From NCBI RefSeq assembly GCF_002105755.1, contig NZ_CP020821.1, forward strand, positions 4,278,001 through 4,342,000: a stretch of 64,000 nt of DNA, in the 5' to 3' direction. The translations under genes were made by a program, and so were the position numbers. Source of the DNA: Mycobacterium colombiense CECT 3035. Its GTDB lineage: Bacteria; Actinomycetota; Actinomycetes; Mycobacteriales; Mycobacteriaceae. Of the stretch, positions 35,387 to 43,901 are shown piece after piece. Under the pieces are notes generated by a model that was given only the letters and a program-made list of their open reading frames with translations, made no database searches and had not been told where the DNA came from. Position 1 is the stretch's first letter. Each line of letters begins with the position of its first letter.

Positions 35387-35716
35387 ATGTACGACGAGCT
35401 ATTGGCCAACCTGGCGATCCTGGTGCTGTCCGGATTCGTCGGGTTCGCGGTCATCTCCAAGGTGCCCAACACGCTGCACACGCCGCTGATGTCGGGCACC
35501 AACGCCATCCACGGCATCGTGGTGCTGGGCGCGCTGGTGGTGTTCGGCTCGGTCGAGCACCCCTCGCTGGCGGTGCAGATCATCCTGTTCGTCGCGGTGG
35601 TGTTCGGAACCCTGAACGTCATCGGCGGGTTCATCGTCACCGACCGGATGCTGGGCATGTTCAAGGGCAAGAAGAAACCTCTGCCCGCTGCGAGTGAGGA
35701 GCCGGCCGCCAAATGA
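35387..35716 (+). CDS. pntAb: NAD(P) transhydrogenase subunit alpha, part 2 (PntAb)
   Basis: A 109-residue membrane subunit of transhydrogenase with three to four hydrophobic helices (residues about 5-25, 45-65 and 65-90) and a short charged C terminus. It forms part of the proton channel with PntB. ATG at 35387 abuts the pntAa stop and its own stop overlaps pntB by four bases (ATGA), so the three genes are translationally coupled. Corresponds to Rv0156. Confidence 0.95.
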   Translation: MYDELLANLAILVLSGFVGFAVISKVPNTLHTPLMSGTNAIHGIVVLGALVVFGSVEHPSLAVQIILFVAVVFGTLNVIGGFIVTDRMLGMFKGKKKPLPAASEEPAAK

Positions 35717-37137
35717 ACTACTTGGTAATCGGCCTCTACATCATTTCGTTCGCCCTGTTCATCTACGGCCTGATGGGTCTGACCGGGCCCAAGACGGCGG
35801 TGCGGGGCAACCTGATCGCCGCGGTGGGTATGGCCATCGCGGTGGCGGCCACGCTGATCAAGATCCGCCACACCGACCAGTGGGTGCTGATCATCGCCGG
35901 CCTGGTGGTGGGCGTATTGCTCGGCGTCCCGCCGGCCCGCTACACCAAGATGACCGCGATGCCGCAGCTGGTGGCGTTCTTCAACGGCGTCGGCGGTGGC
36001 ACGGTCGCGCTGATCGCGCTCTCGGAATTCATTGAGACCAGCGGCTTTTCGGCCTTCCAGCACGGCGAGTCGCCGACGGTGCACATCGTGGTGGCGTCGT
36101 TGTTCGCCGCGATCATCGGCTCGATCTCGTTCTGGGGATCGATCATCGCGTTCGGCAAGCTGCAGGAGATCATCTCCGGCTCGCCGATCGGCTTCGGTAG
36201 GGCGCAGCAGCCGATCAACCTGCTGCTGCTGGCCGCCGCCGTGGCCGCCGCGGTGGTGATCGGTCTGCACGCCCATCCGGGCAGCGGTGGGGCGCCGCTG
36301 TGGTGGATGATCGCGCTGCTCGCCGCCGCGGGTGTGCTCGGCCTGATGGTGGTGCTGCCCATCGGTGGCGCCGACATGCCGGTGGTCATCTCGCTGCTGA
36401 ACGCGATGACCGGGCTCTCGGCCGCGGCCGCGGGCCTGGCGCTGAACAACACCGCGATGATCGTGGCCGGCATGATCGTCGGGGCGTCCGGTTCGATCCT
36501 GACCAACCTGATGGCCAAGGCCATGAACCGCTCGATCCCGGCGATCGTCGCCGGCGGCTTCGGCGGCGGCGGGGTGGCACCGAGCGGCGGCGACGCCGGC
36601 GACAAGACCGTCAAGGCCACCTCGGCCGCCGACGCCGCGATCCAGATGGCCTACGCCAACCAGGTGATCGTGGTGCCCGGCTACGGCCTGGCCGTCGCGC
36701 AGGCCCAGCACGCCGTGAAGGACATGGCGGCCCTGCTGGAGAACAAGGGCGTCACGGTGAAGTATGCGATCCACCCGGTGGCGGGCCGGATGCCCGGGCA
36801 CATGAACGTGTTGCTGGCCGAGGCCGAGGTCGACTACGACGCCATGAAGGACATGGACGACATCAACGACGAATTCGGCCGGACCGACGTCGCGATCGTC
36901 ATCGGCGCCAACGACGTCACCAACCCGGCGGCCCGCAACGACGCGTCCAGCCCGATCTACGGCATGCCGATCCTGAACGTCGACAAGGCCAAGTCGGTGA
37001 TTGTGCTCAAGCGGTCGATGAATTCCGGCTTTGCCGGCATCGACAACCCGCTGTTCTACGGCGAGGGCACCAGCATGCTGTTCGGCGACGCTAAGAAATC
37101 GGTGACCGAGGTCGCCGAGGAACTCAAGGCGCTCTAA
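35713..37137 (+). CDS. pntB: NAD(P) transhydrogenase subunit beta (PntB)
   Basis: A 474-residue membrane protein (Rv0157). The N-terminal two thirds has about nine transmembrane helices making the proton channel; the C-terminal domain (about residues 290-474) binds NADP(H), with VPGYGLAVAQAQHAV and the VIGANDVTNPAA segment typical of PntB. It starts at ATG 35713 overlapping pntAb. Rv0157A is convergent downstream. Confidence 0.96.
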   Translation: MNYLVIGLYIISFALFIYGLMGLTGPKTAVRGNLIAAVGMAIAVAATLIKIRHTDQWVLIIAGLVVGVLLGVPPARYTKMTAMPQLVAFFNGVGGGTVALIALSEFIETSGFSAFQHGESPTVHIVVASLFAAIIGSISFWGSIIAFGKLQEIISGSPIGFGRAQQPINLLLLAAAVAAAVVIGLHAHPGSGGAPLWWMIALLAAAGVLGLMVVLPIGGADMPVVISLLNAMTGLSAAAAGLALNNTAMIVAGMIVGASGSILTNLMAKAMNRSIPAIVAGGFGGGGVAPSGGDAGDKTVKATSAADAAIQMAYANQVIVVPGYGLAVAQAQHAVKDMAALLENKGVTVKYAIHPVAGRMPGHMNVLLAEAEVDYDAMKDMDDINDEFGRTDVAIVIGANDVTNPAARNDASSPIYGMPILNVDKAKSVIVLKRSMNSGFAGIDNPLFYGEGTSMLFGDAKKSVTEVAEELKAL

Positions 37138-37145
37138 CGACGAAA

Positions 37146-37159
37146 AGCGCCTGTGCGCT
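37146..37159. terminator. short hairpin between pntB and Rv0157A
   Basis: AGCGC-CTGT-GCGCT, a five-base stem with a four-base loop, nine bases after the pntB stop and followed by GTGTTT. It may serve both convergent genes. The stem is short, so the call is tentative. Confidence 0.35.
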
Positions 37160-37165
37160 CGGTGT

Positions 37166-37291
37166 TTAGACGGGCGGGTACGCCGGCGGCGGGTATCCGT
37201 TTCCGTCGGTGACCCCGCGCAGTCCCCAGGTGAGGTAGCGCATGAAGAACTCGATCTCGTCGCTTCCGTCGTAATCCGGACTCGGATCCAT
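37166..37291 (-). CDS. small protein Rv0157A
   Basis: A 41-residue protein that appears to be the counterpart of M. tuberculosis Rv0157A. It is acidic at the start (MDPSPDYDGSDEIEFF) and ends in a proline/tyrosine-rich tail PPPAYPPV. The middle MRYLTWGLRGVT is weakly amphipathic. No function is known. ATG at 37291 follows GAGGTGGGG; an ATG at 37312 is possible. Conservation at the same position between pntB and Rv0158 argues it is real. Confidence 0.75.
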   Translation of the reverse strand: MDPSPDYDGSDEIEFFMRYLTWGLRGVTDGNGYPPPAYPPV

Positions 37292-37376
37292 CGGCCCCAC
37301 CTCTCGACTCATCGCGCTCGATGAGGAGTCTAGTCGCATACGGCTGCACGTGACACCCGGCGTTTTGCATAAACTG

Positions 37377-37390
37377 TCCAACCAGTTGAT
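37377..37390. promoter_or_regulatory. candidate operator before Rv0158
   Basis: TCCAACCAGTTGAT, within the wider inverted repeat AACTG-TCCAAC-CAGTT (37372-37387), 60 bases before the Rv0158 start. The inner 14 bases match the KstR-type pattern TnnAACnnGTTnnA except the last base. It could be the repressor's own site. Confidence 0.35.
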
Positions 37391-37449
37391 TGATAGCTAT
37401 TCTGGCCGAACCGGCCCTGGCCTGGCCATACCGACGATAGTGAGAACAG

Positions 37450-38085
37450 ATGCCCAGCGACAGCATCACCCCTAACGGGCTGACCCGCCGCGAAGAACTG
37501 CTGGCGGTCGCCACCAAGCTGTTTGCGGCGCGCGGCTATCACGGCACCCGGATGGACGACGTGGCCGACGTGATCGGCCTGAACAAGGCGACCGTCTACC
37601 ACTACTACGCCAGCAAGTCGCTGATCCTCTACGACATCTACCGCCAGGCCGCCGAGGGCACGCTGGCCGCCGTGCACGACGACCCGTCCTGGACCGCGCG
37701 CGAGGCCCTCTACCAGTACACCGTCCGGCTGCTCACCGGCATCGCCAGCGATCCGGAACGCGCCGCGGTGTACTTCCAGGAGGCGCCCTACATCACCGAA
37801 TGGTTCACCAGCGAGCAGGTCGCCGAGGTCCGCGAGAAGGAAACCCAGGTCTACCAACACGTGCACGGCCTGATCGACCGCGGGATCGCCAGTGGCGAGT
37901 TCTATGAGTGCGACTCGCATGTGGTGGCGTTGGGCTACATCGGGATGACGCTGGGCAGCTACCGCTGGCTGCGGCCCAGCGGCAGGCGTTCGGCCAAGGA
38001 GATCGCCGCCGAGTTCAGCACCGCGCTGCTGCGCGGGCTGATCCGCGACGAAGCCATCCGCACCACGTCTCCACTGGGGCCCTAA
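37450..38085 (+). CDS. TetR family regulator (Rv0158-like)
   Basis: TetR repressor of 211 residues corresponding to Rv0158 (214). Its helix-turn-helix is at about residues 15-65 (MDDVADVIGLNKATVYHYY), with a C-terminal TetR_C ligand domain. The preceding 60 bases contain an inverted repeat. It overlaps the convergent hydrolase stop by four bases. ATG 37450 is the only plausible start. Ligand and targets are unknown. Confidence 0.92.
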   Translation: MPSDSITPNGLTRREELLAVATKLFAARGYHGTRMDDVADVIGLNKATVYHYYASKSLILYDIYRQAAEGTLAAVHDDPSWTAREALYQYTVRLLTGIASDPERAAVYFQEAPYITEWFTSEQVAEVREKETQVYQHVHGLIDRGIASGEFYECDSHVVALGYIGMTLGSYRWLRPSGRRSAKEIAAEFSTALLRGLIRDEAIRTTSPLGP

Positions 38086-38971
38086 CCGCGCAGGTGCTTG
38101 TCGAGGAACGCGATCTGGTCGGCCACGACACGGTCGAAGGCGTCGTCGACGTAGATCGCGAAATGTCCCTCGGGATACAGCCTGACTTCGCCGCGGGGCG
38201 CCCTGGCCGCATGGCGCAGCGTCGCCTTCGCGGGGGCCACTGAGTCGGCCTCGCACACGCAGAACAGGATCGGGCAGGCGATCTCGGGGGTGTGGCGGCC
38301 GGGGCGATAGCCGAAGACCTGCAATGCGATTCGGGCGGCGACCTCGTTGCGGAAGTCCAGCCCGTCGGGCACCAGCCGCAGGTAGCCCGCGTAGGCGTCG
38401 GGCGTGTTCATCAATGCGACCTCGCCGGGCTTGCCGGCGGTCGCAACCATCACCGGCGGGCGGCCCGCCGGCGCGCGAGCAGGTCGCGCACCACCCGCGC
38501 GGTGATGCGCGCGGCGATCAACGGGTTGGTGATGGTGCGCGCCGACGCGAGGCCGTCGGTGAAGGGACATTGCGCGACGGCCGCGGCGATGCCGGGCAGC
38601 CGGGCCGCGCTGGCGATCACGTGACCGCCCGCAAAGGACGTGCCCCACAACGCGATCCGGTCGGGGTCGATCCCCGGGAGGGTGCGAGCGTAGGCGACGG
38701 CCGCGGCCCAGTCGGCGAGCTGCATGCCCACGTCGAGCACCTGACGCGGCCGGCCCTCGCTGTCGCCGAAGTTGCGGTAGTCGAACACCAGGCAGGCGTA
38801 GCCGGCGGCGCTGAACCGCTCGGCATACGCGTCCAGGCGCATGCCGCGCACCGCGCCCAGGCCATGCGCCATCACCAGCAGTGGTGCGGGCCCGTCGCCC
38901 GGCGGCCGGTAGAGCCAAGCGCTGATCAGGTCGTCGCCGGAGGTGAACCGAACGTCTTCGCGTGGTGTCAT
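38082..38971 (-). pseudogene. alpha/beta hydrolase, interrupted by a one-base deletion
   Basis: A peptidase S15/dienelactone-hydrolase-like alpha/beta hydrolase. The N-terminal part starts at ATG 38971 and shows MAHGLGAVRG and the nucleophile elbow WGTSFAGGH near residue 109-117; its frame ends at a stop about 38450. The rest (VMVATAGKPGEVALMNTP to HLRG, including the His of YPEGHFAIYVDD) continues one base back to 38082. The switch is in the GC-rich stretch around 38455-38480. One missing base would explain it, as in fadE2. A sequencing error or recent inactivation is possible. Confidence 0.75.
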
Positions 38972-39033
38972 CAGGGTTTGATTCTGCCCCCGCGGGCCGC
39001 GTGCCGCCGGGTAGGTATGCTGCCCAAAATTTA

Positions 39034-39060
39034 TGGACTACTGTCTAGAAAAGTTGTCCA
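39034..39060. promoter_or_regulatory. 27-base inverted repeat before the 39086 gene
   Basis: TGGACTACT, nine bases, AGTTGTCCA: nine-base arms with eight matching pairs and a nine-base spacer. It lies 26 bases before the ATG at 39086, where a repressor or activator would act. The regulator is unknown; the Rv0158-like TetR is the closest candidate. Confidence 0.5.
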
Positions 39061-39085
39061 GGGTTTTACAGGGACGGAGACTCTC

Positions 39086-40186
39086 ATGGCGATCCGCGTC
39101 GCGCACGTCGGAACCGGAAATGTCGGAGGGCTGGCCCTCGCCGAACTGATCACCAACCCCCAGTTCGAGCTGATCGGGGTGTGCGTCTCGACTCCGGAGA
39201 AGGTGGGCAAGGACGCCGGCGAGCTGTGTGGCGTCGGCCTGGACGGCGGTGTCGTCACCGGCGTCACGGCGGTCGACGACCTGGACGCGATCATCGCCGC
39301 CAAGCCCGACTGCGTCGTCTACTGCGCGATGGGTGACACCCGGCTACCCGAGGCGATGGCCGACGTCATGCGCATCCTGGCCGCAGGCATCAACGTCGTC
39401 GGCTCGTCGCCGGGCCTGCTGCAGTACCCGTGGGGCGTCATGCCAGACAAGTACATCGCGCGCGTGGAAGACGCTGCCAAGCAAGGCAATTCGAGCATCT
39501 TCATCAGTGGCGTCGATCCGGGGTTCGCCAACGACCTGATCCCGTTCGCGCTCGCCGGCACCTGTCAGCGCATCGAGCAGGTGCGCTGCATGGAGATTCA
39601 CGACTACGCGTCGTACAACGGGACCGAGGTCATGGACTACATGGGGTTCGCCAAGCCCATGGACCAAGTCCCGATGCTGCTGCAGCCGGGCATCCTCAGC
39701 ATCGCCTGGGGCACCGCGATCCGTCAGCTCGCCACCGGCCTCGGCATCGAAGTCGACGAGATCACCGAGTCCTACCAGCGCGAGCCCGCGCCGGAGGACT
39801 TCGACATCGCGGTCGGTCACGTGGCCAAGGGCACCGTGGCCGTGCTGCAGTTCGAAATTCGCGGCATGGTCAAGGGCCACCCCGCCATCGTCATCGAGCA
39901 CGTCACCCGGTTGCGGCCGGACCTGCGCCCCGATCTGCCCCAGCCCGCCTCCGGCGACGGCTCCTACCGCGTCGAGATCACCGGCGAGCCGTCGTATGCG
40001 GTCGACATCATCCCGAGCAGCCGCAAGGGCGACCACAACCACGCGGCGATCGCGGGCGCCGCGGGCCGTGTGGTCAACGCCATCCCCGCCGTGATCGCGG
40101 CGCCGCCGGGCATCCGCACCACTCTCGACTTGCCGCTGGTAACGGGCAAAGGCCTTTACGCACCAAGCACTTTGGTGACCACCTAA
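39086..40186 (+). CDS. dihydrodipicolinate-reductase-like NAD(P)-dependent dehydrogenase
   Basis: A 366-residue oxidoreductase with an N-terminal Rossmann motif HVGTGNVGGLAL near residue 6-17 and a C-terminal dimer domain. It belongs to the mycobacterial group related to dihydrodipicolinate reductase and 2,4-diaminopentanoate dehydrogenase; the substrate is not known. ATG at 39086 is the first in the conserved frame. The SDR gene follows after 17 bases, so the two are an operon. Confidence 0.85.
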   Translation: MAIRVAHVGTGNVGGLALAELITNPQFELIGVCVSTPEKVGKDAGELCGVGLDGGVVTGVTAVDDLDAIIAAKPDCVVYCAMGDTRLPEAMADVMRILAAGINVVGSSPGLLQYPWGVMPDKYIARVEDAAKQGNSSIFISGVDPGFANDLIPFALAGTCQRIEQVRCMEIHDYASYNGTEVMDYMGFAKPMDQVPMLLQPGILSIAWGTAIRQLATGLGIEVDEITESYQREPAPEDFDIAVGHVAKGTVAVLQFEIRGMVKGHPAIVIEHVTRLRPDLRPDLPQPASGDGSYRVEITGEPSYAVDIIPSSRKGDHNHAAIAGAAGRVVNAIPAVIAAPPGIRTTLDLPLVTGKGLYAPSTLVTT

Positions 40187-40203
40187 ATCGAAAGGAGACC
40201 CAC

Positions 40204-40944
40204 GTGGGTCGGGTAGACGGCAAGGTAGCGCTGATCAGTGGTGGCGCCGGCGGTATGGGCGCCGAAGACGCGCGGCTGCTGGTCGAGGAGGGCGCCAAGG
40301 TCGTGATCGGCGACATCCTGGACGACCAGGGCAAGGCCCTGGCCGACGAGATCGGCGACTCCGCGCGCTACGTGCACCTCGACGTCACCCAGCCCGACCA
40401 GTGGGACGCCGCCGTGGCCACCGCGGTCGGCGAATTCGGCAAGCTCAACGTGCTGGTCAACAACGCCGGCACCGTCGCTCTCGGCCCGCTGAAGAGCTTC
40501 GATCTGGCCAAGTGGCAGAAGGTGATTGACGTCAACCTGACCGGGACGTTCCTGGGCATGCGAGCGTCCGTCGAGCCGATGATCGCGGCCGGCGGCGGCT
40601 CGATCATCAACGTGTCGTCCATCGAGGGGCTGCGCGGCGCGCCCATGGTGCACCCCTACGTCGCGTCCAAGTGGGGGGTGCGCGGGCTGGCGAAGTCGGC
40701 GGCACTCGAGCTGGCGCCGCACAACATTCGGGTGAACTCGGTGCACCCGGGGTTCATCCGCACCCCGATGACCGCCCACCTGCCCGAGGACATGGTGACC
40801 ATCCCGCTCGGGCGTCCGGGCGAGGTTCGTGAGGTCGCGACCTTCGTGCTGTTCCTGGCCAGCGACGAGTCGTCCTACTCCACCGGCAGCGAGTACGTGA
40901 TGGACGGCGGCCTGGTCACCGACGTCAATCACAAGGAGTTTTAG
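40204..40944 (+). CDS. short-chain dehydrogenase, hydroxysteroid-dehydrogenase-like
   Basis: Classical SDR of 246 residues, similar to FabG3/20-beta-hydroxysteroid dehydrogenases. SGGAGGMG near residue 12 binds NAD, NNAG is near residue 84, and the active site is Ser in NVSSIEGLRG and YVASK (Tyr near 151, Lys near 155). GTG at 40204 follows AAGGAGA. It is the second gene of the unit after 39086. A cyclic or steroid alcohol is a possible substrate, by inference only. Confidence 0.9.
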   Translation: MGRVDGKVALISGGAGGMGAEDARLLVEEGAKVVIGDILDDQGKALADEIGDSARYVHLDVTQPDQWDAAVATAVGEFGKLNVLVNNAGTVALGPLKSFDLAKWQKVIDVNLTGTFLGMRASVEPMIAAGGGSIINVSSIEGLRGAPMVHPYVASKWGVRGLAKSAALELAPHNIRVNSVHPGFIRTPMTAHLPEDMVTIPLGRPGEVREVATFVLFLASDESSYSTGSEYVMDGGLVTDVNHKEF

Positions 40945-41086
40945 GGCGCCGCGCTGGCTAGGCTGGCGGCTTCACGCTGCGCGGGGAATGTTGCTGTTGC
41001 CCGCCTTTGAGCGACAATCGGCGGAGGTTCCGGTCGCTCCCAGGTCGTTCTCGCGCGTTGTCGCTCGGAGGTGGGCAATGATGCAT

Positions 41087-41108
41087 GCGCCCGGTGATTG
41101 CCGGGCGC
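41087..41108. terminator. hairpin before the Rv0161-like gene
   Basis: GCGCCCGG-TGATTG-CCGGGCGC, an eight-base stem with a six-base loop, lying 143 bases after the SDR stop and 25 bases before the next start. There is no T run. It may be a terminator or a leader structure of the Rv0161-like gene. Confidence 0.35.
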
Positions 41109-41132
41109 GGCGGCGGTGCTATAACCGCGATC

Positions 41133-42473
41133 ATGCTGCGCAGCCTGGCGAGCCTGGTCGGATCGAGCCACGTCGTCACCGACCCCGACGTGCTGGCGGC
41201 GCGCAGCGTCGACCACACCGGCCGGTACCGGGGCACGGCGAGCGCGCTGGTGCGGCCGGGCACGGCCGAAGAGGTCGCCGAGGTGTTGCGGGTGTGCCGC
41301 GATGCCGGCGCGCACGTGACGGTGCAGGGCGGCCGGACCTCGCTGGTGGCCGGTACCGTCCCCGAGCACGAGGACGTGTTGTTGTCCACCGAGCGGCTGC
41401 ACGACGTGGCTGACGTCGACACGGTCGAACGCCGGATCCAGGCCGGCGCCGGAGCCACCCTGGCCGCGGTGCAACGGGCCGCCGCCGCAGCGGGTTTGGT
41501 GTTCGGCGTGGACCTGGCGGCCCGCGACACCGCGACCGTGGGCGGCATGGCGTCGACGAACGCCGGCGGGCTGCGCACGGTCCGCTACGGCAACATGGGC
41601 GAGCAGGTGGTCGGCGTGCAGGTGGCGCTGCCCGACGGCACGCTGCTGCGCCGGCACAGCCGGGTGCGCCGGGACAACACCGGCTACGACCTGCCGGCGC
41701 TGTTCGTGGGCGCCGAGGGCACGCTGGGCGTCATCACCGAGCTGGACCTGCGGCTGCACGCCACCCCGTCGCATCGGGTGACGGCGATCTGCGGCTTCGC
41801 GGACCTGGAGGCGCTTGTCGAGGCGGGCCGCACCTTCCGCGACGTCGACGGCATCGCCGCCCTGGAGTTGATCGACGGCCGGGCCGCCGCGCTGACAGCC
41901 GAGCATCGCGGCGTCGGCGCCCCGGTGGCCGGCGAGTGGCTGCTGCTGGTGGAACTGGCCGCCGACCACGACCAGACCGAGCGGCTCGCCGAGCTGCTCG
42001 ACGACGTGCCGATGCGCGCCGATCCCGCGGTCGGCGTGGATCTTGCTGCGCAGCAACGACTATGGGAGGTCCGCGAATCGCTGGCGGACGTGCTCGGCGT
42101 GTACGGCCCGCCGCTGAAGTTCGACGTCTCGCTGCCACTGGCGGCGATCAGCGAATTCGAAAGCCACGCAGTCGATTTGGTGCACACGCATGCGCCCGAC
42201 GCGCTGCCGGTGCTGTTCGGTCACATCGGCGAGGGCAACCTGCACCTGAACGTGTTGCGCTGCCCGGCCGACCGCGAGCGGGCGCTGTACGAGCCGATGA
42301 TGGACCTCATCGCGCGATCCGGCGGCAACGTCAGCTCCGAACACGGCGTCGGCAGCCGCAAACGGCCGTACCTGGGGATGTCCCGCGAGGCCGCCGACAT
42401 CGCCGCGATGCGCACGGTCAAGGCCGCGCTGGACCCGACGGGTTATCTCAACGCCGCCGTGCTGTTCGACTAG
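41133..42473 (+). CDS. FAD-binding oxidoreductase, D-2-hydroxyacid dehydrogenase type (Rv0161-like)
   Basis: Vanillyl-alcohol-oxidase-type flavoprotein of 446 residues (Rv0161 has 449). The FAD_binding_4 domain includes VQGGRTSLVAG and GGMASTNAGGLRTVRYGNMGEQV; the C-terminal FAD-oxidase_C domain carries HIGEGNLHLNV and SSEHGVGSRKR, typical of D-lactate or glycolate dehydrogenases. It probably oxidises a 2-hydroxy acid. ATG 41133 gives the tuberculosis length. Its stop overlaps the convergent TetR stop by four bases and marks the left edge of the accessory island. Confidence 0.93.
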   Translation: MLRSLASLVGSSHVVTDPDVLAARSVDHTGRYRGTASALVRPGTAEEVAEVLRVCRDAGAHVTVQGGRTSLVAGTVPEHEDVLLSTERLHDVADVDTVERRIQAGAGATLAAVQRAAAAAGLVFGVDLAARDTATVGGMASTNAGGLRTVRYGNMGEQVVGVQVALPDGTLLRRHSRVRRDNTGYDLPALFVGAEGTLGVITELDLRLHATPSHRVTAICGFADLEALVEAGRTFRDVDGIAALELIDGRAAALTAEHRGVGAPVAGEWLLLVELAADHDQTERLAELLDDVPMRADPAVGVDLAAQQRLWEVRESLADVLGVYGPPLKFDVSLPLAAISEFESHAVDLVHTHAPDALPVLFGHIGEGNLHLNVLRCPADRERALYEPMMDLIARSGGNVSSEHGVGSRKRPYLGMSREAADIAAMRTVKAALDPTGYLNAAVLFD

Positions 42474-43015
42474 CTGCCCTTGATCCCGACGGCGTGGCGC
42501 AGCTGCGCCAAAAACTGATCGGCGTCATCGCTTCGCACGATGTAGTGCGATATCGCAATCCGGATGACAGTCGCCGCCTTGACCGCCGCGTTGGGGCCGG
42601 GCAGGTGGCGCTGCAGTCCCTCGCGCATCTGCGGGATGACCCAGGAGAACTGGGCGATGGTGTGCTCCGGCTCGACGTCGACCATGCGCACACCGGAGTA
42701 CGAATGCTGGTACTCGACGATGAACCGCAGCACCGCGTCGAGCTTGTCCACACCCTTTAAGCCCGCGGTGGCCTTCACCAGACCGCTTTCGAAGATCTGG
42801 CGCTCGTAGCTCGAAAAGGCCGACAGCAGCTCCTCTTTCGACGCGAACCAGCGGTACAGGGTCGGACGGGAGACGCCCGCCTGGGTGGCGACGTCGGACA
42901 GGCTGAGCTTGGTCTTGCCGTTGCGGCCGAGCACCTCGGCGGTGGCCGCCAGGATGCGCTGACGCGTCGAGGTGTCGGTGTCGGCGATCGTCGTCGCCCG
43001 GGCCGGCTGGCTCAT
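42470..43015 (-). CDS. TetR family regulator of the accessory island
   Basis: TetR repressor of 181 residues. The helix-turn-helix is at about residues 20-65 (SLSDVATQAGVSRPTLYRWF), followed by a helical ligand domain. It is the last gene of the minus-strand unit SMP-30, thioesterase, TetR (gap 37 bases). That unit begins with motif A at 44750, so it is probably autoregulated and is the best candidate for control of the three motif-bearing units. ATG at 43015. The effector is unknown, though CoA thioesters are plausible given the neighbours. Confidence 0.9.
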   Translation of the reverse strand: MSQPARATTIADTDTSTRQRILAATAEVLGRNGKTKLSLSDVATQAGVSRPTLYRWFASKEELLSAFSSYERQIFESGLVKATAGLKGVDKLDAVLRFIVEYQHSYSGVRMVDVEPEHTIAQFSWVIPQMREGLQRHLPGPNAAVKAATVIRIAISHYIVRSDDADQFLAQLRHAVGIKGS

Positions 43016-43052
43016 GGTTCTCGCCGAGGTGTCATGGTCATTCGCTCCCACG

Positions 43053-43886
43053 TTAGGCCCGAGGCGGGCGCCGGCGCACCAGCACCGACTGCTGGATGGC
43101 GCCGACCGCGCCCTGCTCGTCGAACAACGTGCCGATCGTCGTCCCGATGCCGTCCGGCCCGTAGCTGGTCTCCGCCCGAATGCCGATCCAGTCGCCGTCG
43201 GGAACACGAAATACATGCACGGCCAGATCGGTGTTGAGGAACGTCCATTTGGTGATGTCGAGCTTGCTGCCGATGCCGTTGGCGCAGTCGGCCACCGCGA
43301 ACAGCCGCTCCAGCTGCGTCATCGATTCGCCGTTGACCAGGTCGACCGTCGGGTTGATCCACGATTCGCCGGGCCCTTCGCTCAGCGGCTCGGTCAGCCA
43401 CAGCCACTGCAGGCTGTGCACGTAGTTGCGGTCCCAGTCCCGCGCCTTCAGGTTGCGGTCGAAGGCCTCGGCCCGGGGCCGGGGCAGCGGCGCGGCGGCG
43501 TGGGCCAGCGGCTGCGTGTCCTGGTGCTGCAACCGCCATCCGCTGGCGCGCGCGACCGGGCGCGGTGTGCCGTCGGGCCCGGGGGCGAGCATCTCGGCGC
43601 CGAGCAGTTCGATCTGCTTGCCGGGGCGTTGCACCTGCGCGCGCACCCACAGGTCGCCCTCGGCCGGCACCCCGCCCAGCAGGTCGATGACGACGCGGGA
43701 CAGGCGCGTGTCGTCGCGCTGCTCGCACCGCTCCAGCGCGCGGACCAGCAGCGCCGACACCGGACCGCCGTGCTGGATGGCCGCCGACCAGGTGCCGCGC
43801 GCCAGGTCGGTCGCCCGGAACTTCTCGCTCAATCCGGCGTCGTCGTCACCGGCCGGGTCGATCAGCTCGTAATAGGCGTCGGTCAT
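43053..43886 (-). CDS. thioesterase family protein, acyl-CoA type
   Basis: Double hot-dog acyl-CoA thioesterase-like protein of 277 residues. The N-terminal hot-dog has AIQHGGPVSALLVRALE near residue 38, typical of the mycobacterial TesB-related group; the C-terminal half has DLAVHVFRVPDGDWIGIRAETSYG. It would release CoA from an acyl-CoA, but the substrate is unknown. ATG 43886 is preferred over TTG 43892 because GAGAGG lies six bases before it. It is 15 bases after SMP-30 and 37 before TetR in one operon. Confidence 0.83.
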   Translation of the reverse strand: MTDAYYELIDPAGDDDAGLSEKFRATDLARGTWSAAIQHGGPVSALLVRALERCEQRDDTRLSRVVIDLLGGVPAEGDLWVRAQVQRPGKQIELLGAEMLAPGPDGTPRPVARASGWRLQHQDTQPLAHAAAPLPRPRAEAFDRNLKARDWDRNYVHSLQWLWLTEPLSEGPGESWINPTVDLVNGESMTQLERLFAVADCANGIGSKLDITKWTFLNTDLAVHVFRVPDGDWIGIRAETSYGPDGIGTTIGTLFDEQGAVGAIQQSVLVRRRPPRA

Positions 43887-43901
43887 CGTCAACCTCTCGG
43901 G

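Noticed and set aside
34966..36801. A 611-codon open frame on the minus strand over pntAa-pntB
   Set aside because: Antisense to the well-identified transhydrogenase genes, with a low-complexity His/Arg/Asp-rich translation typical of antisense GC-rich frames.
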